Source: Eurosta solidaginis
Lineage: Eukaryota; Arthropoda; Insecta; Diptera; Tephritidae
DNA length: 64,000 bases
Reading direction: 5' to 3'
NCBI RefSeq assembly: GCF_040869045.1
Contig: NC_090319.1
Span: forward strand, 260,416,897-260,480,896
A program made the translations under genes and the position numbers. Positions 57,045 through 64,000 of the stretch are shown here, piece after piece. The notes beneath the pieces are model-generated. The model saw nothing but the letters and a program-made list of their open reading frames with translations. It ran no database searches and was not told the origin of the DNA. Each line of letters opens with the position of its first letter. The stretch's first letter is position 1.

Positions 57045-60000
57045 TCAAAGCTTTATTTTAATAAACTTTTTGAAGCCCATTAATCTTTGCTTTGCTTTTT
57101 GAATTTTGAGTCGCCTATTGAGGTTTCTTATGCGGAAGAAAATTCTGCATTTAAAAAATAGCCGCTTCGCATTATCGGGCAAATCTACAGCTGCACTTTT
57201 TCTCATTAACTGCTGGTGGATACTTTTCGCATGGGATATTTCAAAGCCATTCATATTATGGAAAATGTTCTCCAAAGAGATCACACCACTCAAAAATTTT
57301 GTGCATGGCTTTTTTAAATACCCCTTCGACGCCAGGTCTACATAGGAGGAGGTGAACTCTGTGGTGTGATGCTCCTCTAGTTGCAGCTTTTTGATCACGT
57401 ACCCTGAAATATACTCCAAGGCATCCTCTTGTAACACACCACATTCTTCTAACTGGGAACCATTCAGCGCGTTGACAACATCTGTTTCGATTTGCATGGA
57501 AGCTTCTTCATCCACATCCATTTCCTCGAAACCCTCTGACGTACCTGATTGGTTGGTGTCTACAGATATCTGTGGCGTCTGAAATTCAGTGGAATTAAGC
57601 CATTCGGTTGAGTCTCTCTCAACGTTACCTGTTCCTTGAAGACACTCTGTGTTACGCGCTATAAATGTAAAAAATAATATATATATTCAGACTGAAATTT
57701 TGTAGCATTGGTTCATATTATATATACCTAAAATGTATTTTCGAATCCTGTATTTAAATTCTTTTGGTGACGGGTGATCTTTTAATCCCCCTTTACTTCG
57801 AATAGCACCAAAGAAATGCTCCAGAAAATCTTGGTTTAGGCGATTGGTGAGTATATATTCCACCTTTGATTTTGAATTAACATACTCGTACAGCAATACT
57901 AATGCTCGGTTCGTCATCAATATTCCCTTCTGAAAAAATTCAAGACCTGCACCGTTTTTACTAGGAACTATAGGCAACATCATGTAGTTGTTCATCCTAT
58001 TAAGCACGTCTAACTGTTTGGGAAGCGCTGTTCCAAATGGTTCCTTAAGTGGTAAAGTTAAAGCAAAAAAGGTTTATCTAAAACAAATCGAGGGTTTGCC
58101 TTGCCGGGATAACCGAAAGTATTTATACTCGAGTTAAGTACGTCGAACCAGTCATTGACAAGCTGAAAAAGTTCAGCGGTCTCAGTTGGCTGGTATATAT
58201 CGAACCCTAGTGCGGAGCAACGCCTTATACCATTGGCAACTGTGTTTGAAAACAGCTGCGCTGCAAGTTTTACTTTTTGAAGCCCTAAAAATATGTTGCA
58301 ACTGCATAAATTTCGTGAAGAAGAGAATCTTTATTTACCTATGCCTTTAACTGACAAATGTTCCTGGTTTATTTTAAAGGCTATGGATACATCCGATGGT
58401 GATGTGTGTTTTAACACGTCGCATATCGTCCTATTCGTCAGTAGCTTATTTTCCCAGATCAACCCACCCTCGTTGTAATGATTTCTTATCAATTTCAGTA
58501 AGTGTGGCGGATCAGCAAACGCAAACACTTTATCGTTGTTGTCACATGGATGTGGAAACCACCGCTTGTCTGAAAATTTGTAAAAGTGTTATTAGAAACA
58601 CTACAACACTAGGGTAGGCACCTTATCGTTGGTGGGAGGGCTTATCCCAACTCCATAGCGCCCGACTATGAGGCGGAGCGGCTTTGGACTGAAATCTACG
58701 CCGTTTCGCCTCATAGGAGGGCGCCGGGATGTCAGTGACCAAGAGCTGCCAACCCCCTAATCCAGGGTGTTATGCGGACCGTGTCTATTGGACGATATGC
58801 TGAGTTCTTATGCGCTGGATTACTTCATAGTACTCACGGAAATGACCCTCAAGTTCCTCTTCAGTCAGATGGAAGAGCCTCTACCTGTTGTCGTTGTCGT
58901 GCAGTCTTCGGCGTAGGGCCCAATGGTAGCTCCTGGTGGCGAAGGGAGCTTTCATTCATATGTAAAAATTAAACAAATATGGGGATAGGACACCAGCACT
59001 GTCTCAAAGGCTTTTGATAAGTTTTTGTATAGAAAAACTATACAGTTGCATTTTTGAGGTTGCTGATCGAATGTTAGGATCTAACCAAGAACACCCCGCT
59101 CGACGCAACCATCCTTTGCATGTGACACACTGACATTAGTGTGACCGTCCAAACAATCGTTTCTGGCAAACGCAGCAAAAAACTTCTCTGAGCAGGGGTT
59201 AGGTTCAACATATTCCCGGAGCAAGAGAGTATGGATTTGTGCTGCTGCAAGGATCTGCTCCGAGGATGACAATTTGTGGAAGGAACGCAACAAATTAAAT
59301 GGGGTTAGACTTAAATAGCAGCCCTTGGTAGGGAAAAATCCTAAGTCACTCCGGTATAAAGAACCGGCTGCAGTGGGAAGCGTAGTTGTTTGTAGTGGTT
59401 TGCAGCCTTGTTATGAACCTTACCTAGAGTCACTCCTAATTTCTTCCATAGAGTACGATTTGTAGAGCCCATATCGCTCACGACACCCACCACAGGGAAA
59501 CCTACATCTTTCAGTGCAGAAATAATACTATTTAGGAGTGTTGCTGTCATTGGACAATCAAAATCGAAAAAGACTGGCTGTTTCCACGATTTTCGCAACC
59601 CACGGGCCATTGCTACTTGAACCATCCTTGAGGGCCTTAGTACTTGGTCTCCTCGTTCGTCATACTCATATACTTCAGCAACCTTCATCTTATCGAACGC
59701 AAGTATACATAGCTTGTCTTCATCACTGAGCTCAGAATACTTCATTTGTTCAAGGCATGGGGTCAGGAGACCCTCGCTTATATCGAATTTACGGTAGCAT
59801 CGCTGCAAAGTGGACATGTGTGGAAGGGGAAACCCATTTTCATATAGATGGTGGTATGCCCTTGGCCCCGAAGCGTGCAAGCACACTGCACTGGATATAT
59901 CCTTATACGACCACCTTAATTTACTATCTATGAAATCAAATATAATTAATGTTTGCAATTTCTATCATTGAAGAGGGGACGTTGAAATATACCTGGGAAA

Positions 60001-61056
60001 ACCATTTTTTTTATTTGTCCTTCCGTGAATATCGTCCTCAAGTTACTTATCAAAGCATTTACTTCATCAAGCTTGTAATTTAAGTTCCTATTTTCCGCCT
60101 GCAACGCCTTATTTTCTTTCCTTAGGTTATAGTTTTCAACCTGGCATAGAAATTCAAATACCCTAGGGCTAAAAATACGAAAAAAAAAAATCATACAAAT
60201 AGTCAGGTCCAGCGACTTATGTGTCGTACTCACTCTGTTTGGGTCTCGCAGTCTTTCAGCTGCACTTCCGTTAATTCGGACAAATGAGATAACGAGCTAT
60301 ATCGAAAAAGATAATGCATTTACTATCAAATCACATTTTTTTGATATGGTTTTGCCTCACGTTTCAAGTCATACTCACTCGGTTTGGGTTTCGCAGTCTT
60401 TCAGCTGCCCTTTCGTTAAGTCTGACAATTGAGATAACGAGCTATATGGAAAAAGATAATGCATTTACTATCAAATCACAATTTTTTGATATGGTTTTGC
60501 CTCACGTTTCAAGTCATACTCACTCGGTTTGGGTTTCGCAGTCTTTTAGCTGCACTTCCGCCAGTTCCGACAAAGAAATGCTCGAACTATATTAAAATTA
60601 AATGGAAATAGATTCTTTGCCAAAATCATATATATTTCTCTTTACCTTGGTTGCACGTTATCCTCGGTAATGTATGTATTTATTGCTTGTGTATTTGGGG
60701 GAATTATTTCCGTACTAAATATAGTAAAATATACTTTCTAACTTTTGGGAAAACGAAAGTTAAATCACTTACCCAAATTTTCTGTTTACGTTATTTACAA
60801 CAGATGGCATGCCGTGGTCTTTATCAACATATGCCGGTTGTAAAAACGGAACAGCTTTTGCCAATAACTTTATTTTTCTGCGTGAGCATACCATATCCGA
60901 AGGAGAAAAGTGATCGGCGCAAATAAAATCCTTTTCTCCAAGCTGCACTCGGCACAATGTGGACCACAAAAGCCTTTCGGCTTCACCAACTGGAACCATA
61001 AAAAACGAACATTTTCCAACCGCGTATTTTTTCTTACACACCGCGCACTTTCTCAT
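57045..61056 (-). CDS. P-element/THAP9-type transposase gene, multi-exon
   Basis: Exons (minus): 61056-60773 THAP zinc finger; 60586-60524, 60441-60379 and 60296-60234, a triplicated 63-nt exon; 60168-59993 coiled coil (NYNLRKENKALQAENRNLNY); 59927-59424 catalytic core (CILAFDKMKVAEVYEYD, VVGVVSDMGSTN); 58569-58339 (FAFADPPHLLKLIRNHYNEG); 58284-57728 (QKVKLAAQLFSNTVANGIR, LTNRLNQDFLEHFFGAIRSK); 57658-57045 (LEYISGYVIKKLQ, CRIFFRIRNLN). All junctions are GT-AG in compatible phases. The two Asp motifs and the Glu of NQDFLEHFF, the P/THAP9 catalytic set, are present. One frameshift lies in an A6 run near 58070. The 59423-58570 intron holds a LINE fragment. No P-type terminal repeats or target duplication were found, so it may be an immobile or domesticated copy. 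Activity is unknown. Confidence 0.88.
58840..59385 (-). mobile_element. internally deleted LINE C-family fragment in the P-gene intron
   Basis: The 5' part is at 59385-59090 (CCGGTTCTTTATACCGG; reading SFHKLSSSEQILAAAQIHTL, LLREYVEPNP). It is followed by RT scraps at 59060-58870 (LPSPPGATIGPYAEDC). Minus strand, same orientation as the gene. The neighbouring 58610-58800 (GCCGGGATGTCAGTGACCAA etc.) looks repeat-like but is unassigned. Confidence 0.65.
60234..60586 (-). CDS. triplicated symmetric 63-nt exon (three exons, 145-bp period)
   Basis: Exons 60586-60524, 60441-60379 and 60296-60234, each preceded by ATATAG and followed by GTGAGT. Each encodes a 21-residue segment ending EVQLKDCETQT (or KGQLKDCETQT in the second). 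All are flanked by phase-2 introns, so inclusion of one, two or three keeps the frame. Exons plus introns repeat with a period of exactly 145 bp. Confidence 0.87.
60773..61056 (-). CDS. THAP-domain first exon
   Basis: Starts ATG at 61056. The C2CH finger is CAVCKKKY...FICADHF with the THAP landmarks FFMVP, LLWSTLCR and a KAVPFLQP box (AVPTF type), residues 1-75. It binds DNA ends in P transposase. It ends KFG with donor GTAAGT at 60772. Confidence 0.9.
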
Positions 61057-61265
61057 TATGTTCGTTTTAATATTTTTTTAAAGGAATATCAAAAAACACA
61101 CTCAAATTTAATAATTTTTTTAGCCACAGCAGAATTTTTGAATTCAAGAAAAAATAATTTAACCGTTCTATTTTGGTTCTATTATTGACATCCAACTGAC
61201 TTTCTACTGCTCACGGCGAAAAAAACGAAGAAGAACAAGCAATCAGCTGATGGGATAATACCACC

Positions 61266-61657
61266 TGTAATGAATTCGCCTTGAGTAGAAACTATATGAG
61301 AACTATAAACACACGAAATAGTTGGTAAGTTCTGGAAATAGAAGAGCCTAGATGTATCCAGCGTAAACTATAAAAGCGGCGCAAGCGAGTAAGAAGGAAT
61401 TCAGTTTGATTTTAGTTTCGATTAAGACCATATCTAGCCAGCAAAGGCAGTATTAGTTTGAAAGTCAGTTTCATTTGAGCTATCAATCAGTTGGGTTATT
61501 AAGCAAGCTATTCGTTGCAAAGTTTGAGTGTTATTGTGAAGTACTTTAATAAAGGCCATTTTGCATTATTAAATATTGGAGTCATTTATTCAACAGTTTA
61601 GTGATTCGAACTTAGCAGAGGGTTGCAAATAAGAGGATTTGCAGAAAATTCGTTGCA
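61266..61657 (+). repeat. 5' LTR of element L2 (diverged, about 392 bp)
   Basis: TGTAATGAATTCG to AATTCGTTGCA, with CTATAAAAGCGGCGC near 61370, AATAAAGGCC near 61547 and the TTATTCAACAGTTTAG block. Shorter than other copies in its 5' half; the left boundary is approximate. Confidence 0.75.
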
Positions 61658-61659
61658 AT

Positions 61660-61671
61660 TGGTGTCAGAAG
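61660..61671 (+). other. primer-binding site of L2
   Basis: TGGTGTCAGAAG two bases after the LTR end, identical to the L1 site over its length. Confidence 0.7.
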
Positions 61672-61708
61672 AGGAATTGTTGAATAAATTCCAGAGGACA
61701 ACAAGGTC

Positions 61709-64000
61709 ATGGCAAAGTTAAGTGAATTGAAGATCCCGCAACTGAAGAAGGAGTTGGAGAACCGTGGATTGAATACAACCGACATTAAACTCGAACTTCA
61801 GGCACGACTACGAGAGGCAATGGAACTAGAAGGAATTGATGTGAAAGAGTATGTCTTTCATCTTGATGGCGAGGAGACAACAAAAATTGAAGAGAAAAAC
61901 GAAACATCGCAGCCAATTACCAGCACAGACTTGAACATGATATTGGCTGCAATAACTGCTCAAACAGTGACATCCAAGATGGAAGCGCAAGAGGCACGTA
62001 TAACAGAAATGTCATCACAAATATGGCATCCCAACTGGAATCGCAAGAGACACGCATAACAACCAAGATGCTGGAATCACAGGAGGCACGTATTTCAGAA
62101 ATGTCATCGCAAATGTCATCTCAACTGGAAGAGCAGAAGACATATATGGCATCCCAGCTGGAATCACATGAGACACGTATTTCAGAAATGTCGACATAGA
62201 TTACATCAAAGATGGAAACGCAACTGAAAGAGCAAGAGGCGCGTATATCATCAAAACTCGAAACGCGTATGGGCGAGAAAATAACGCAGTTTGAAGAAAA
62301 ATTCGAGGCAGAGGTGGATGCGTTGAGAGGTCGTGTACAGGAATTGCAACTTAATCGGCCGGCTGCTTCAGCGAGTAATACGAAGGTAAAAACTCCATCT
62401 TTTGACGGTTCTGTTCCTTTCCAGGTCTTCAAGCTACAGCTTGAGAAGACCGCAGCAGTGAACAACTGGAATACGGAAGATAAAGTTGCTGCACTGTTCG
62501 TGGCATTGAAGGGGCCAGCAGCGGAAATCCTACGGACGATTCCCGAAGGAGAGCGGAACAATTATGAAGCATTGATGGCTGCTGTAGAACGACGTTATGG
62601 AAGCGAGCATAGAAAACAGATATACCAAATGGAGTTGCTGAACCGCTTCCAGAGGCCTGGTGAAACATTGCAAGAGTTTGCGTCGGATATTGAAAGGCTA
62701 GCACATTTAGCGAATGTGGACGCACCCGTGGAGTACTCTGAAAGGGTAAAGATTCAGAGCTTTATAAATGGCATACGGGACGTCGAAACAAAGCGAGCTA
62801 CATACGCAAACCCAAAGCCAACATTCGCAGAAACGGTGTCACAAGCTCTGATTCAGGTAACAGCGTCGCTTCTGTGTAAGCCAGTTTACAAAGCACGCGT
62901 TGTGGAAGTAGAAAGGCCAGAGTGGGTAGACGCAATATTGGAGGCGCTGAAAGGATCGCAAAAGCGGAGTGAAAAAGTTACCAAATGCTTCAAATGCGGG
63001 AAGTCTGGTCACATTGCACGTCATTGCGATCTTGGTCCTAATAGCTCCAACAATGGGGGTGGCCGTAAACGCAAAGCTGGAGGAAATGAGCAAGAGCGTG
63101 TCGGATGTAAAGAACGAAATCTTGCCCCGGCTATTGAATGTCCTGTGATATCTGTGTCGCAAATTGGAAGGAAATCAAGCAGTCTTACCGTCAGAGGGAA
63201 TGTGGATGGCAAGGAGCGTGTACTGACTGTAGATACGGGCGCATCTCATTCCTTGATCCGATCTGACTTGGTCAACAGGAGAGTAAAACCGTTACCTGGA
63301 GCGAGGTTGCGTACGATCACTGGCGAGTATAACCAAGTCCGGGGAGAAGTGATCTGTGAAGTCTTAATTGGGAAGGTCATGGTTTTACACAAATTCGTTG
63401 TGGCGGAGATTGTTGGTGAAGTTATATTGGGAGTGGATTTCTTGGTTGACCATGACATCAAGATCGATATGCAGAGAAGGGTGATGCATTATGAGAACCA
63501 AGATGTGCCACTTAACTTTAGTTTGGAAGAAGGGTTCAGCAGTAAGCGAGTGCTGGTGGAGGAGATTCGACAGAGACCACGAAAGTCAAGGAAAGTAGAT
63601 CGAGCAAAGGTTGATGGATCGAATGGGCCAAATAAAGCGAAATCAAAAGTACCTGCGAGAAAAACACTGGCATTGACAAACCCTAATGGACGCACTAAAA
63701 CGACTGAAAGAATTTTCCAGAAAGAATGCAAGGGTGGTTTCAAGCCAGCGCGTACTACTGTTGTGAAACGTCAAGACGATACTGATGATGCAAAGTCAAT
63801 CCGTCAAGATCAAGCTCTGCGAAGTAGTTCTTCATTGGCCAAGCAACAGAGTGCGAGGGAACGATCCAGGATAATGAGTAGTAAGATGAAATACAGGTAC
63901 GACAACAACAATAATTCGGAAGGTTTCTTGGAGGGAGATTTGGTACTGTTGTACAACCCTCACCGGCGGAAAGGTGTTCCTTCCAAATTTTGGTGCAGTT
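61709..64000 (+). mobile_element. L2 gag-protease joined to integrase tail; runs off the window
   Basis: 61709-62059: SAP domain (LSELKIPQLKKELENRGLNT) and start of the coil. One frameshift near 62020 and a TAG at 62197-62199 interrupt the coil. From 62200 the frame is open to the end: gag core (FDGSVPFQVFKLQLEKTAAV, ALMAAVERRYGSEHRKQIY), a complete knuckle KCFKCGKSGHIARHC, and retropepsin VDTGASHSLIR with VILGVDFLVD. Then, without reverse transcriptase or RNase H, comes an integrase C-terminal block: SSKMKYRYDNN, GFLEGDLVLLYNPHRRKG. The pol centre is deleted in frame. The 3' LTR is beyond the window. Confidence 0.87.

Noticed and set aside
59341..59423. Extension of the P-type catalytic exon to a stop at 59341
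   Set aside because: A GTAAGG donor at 59423 joins in frame to the 58569 exon, and the extension runs into LINE sequence.

Overview
This is eukaryotic DNA, almost certainly from a tephritid-like higher fly. It holds two ordinary host genes with dipteran-type exons and GT-AG introns, and about 80% of the rest is layered transposable elements of kinds common in flies: LINEs with (CAA)n tails, Ty3/mdg1-like LTR elements with a SAP-domain gag, hAT elements, Helitrons, and repeats ending in TACTCAGC. There are no operons, bacterial genes or CRISPR arrays. The species is an inference.

Host genes. The last exon of a nucleoplasmin-like protein (Nlp) lies at 8415-8714 (+). An acetyl-CoA hydrolase/transferase gene (CG7920-like, 4-hydroxybutyrate CoA-transferase annotation) lies at 42842-44725 (-), with its four 3' exons present. 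The two genes face each other tail to tail across about 34 kb of transposon sequence. A third multi-exon gene at 57045-61056 (-) encodes a P-element/THAP9-type transposase. Its splice sites and catalytic motifs are well kept, and it contains a tandemly triplicated 63-nt exon.

Layout. 1-8.3 kb: an LTR fragment, a decayed transposase-like gene, then an old R1/I-like LINE (Z, minus strand) split by a solo LTR (itself carrying an RTE-like insert), a MITE, a younger LINE and a hAT MITE, most with visible target-site duplications (TSDs). 8.4-8.7 kb: Nlp exon. 9.7-16.9 kb: TACTCAGC repeat, MITE, solo LTR, GATAAC array, RTE-like LINE. 17-21.3 kb: LTR element with SAP-gag and protease, broken by a LINE. 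22-25.3 kb: tandem-repeat and foldback elements. 25.3-31.3 kb: second R1/I-like LINE (X, minus) hosting a near full-length LINE (26108-30136) and an 850-bp foldback. 32.05-38.9 kb: two different hAT elements side by side on the same 8-bp target. The first carries a solo LTR within which sits another LTR; the second carries a Helitron invaded by a CATACC minisatellite. 39.5-41.5 kb: GC-rich Ty3-like gag/protease remnant. 47.7-51.2 kb: LTR element M with a 5-bp TSD, containing a palindromic array of 436-bp units and a hAT MITE. 52-56 kb: TACTCAGC repeat, tRNA-like SINE, foldback and a long-TIR MITE. 61.3 kb to the end: second SAP-gag LTR element, running off the window.

How it fits together. 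Nesting order and TSDs give a relative chronology: R1/I-like LINEs and hATs are oldest, then the LTR family and (CAA)n LINEs, with MITEs at several depths. The most unusual object is the P/THAP transposase gene with its triplicated symmetric exon.
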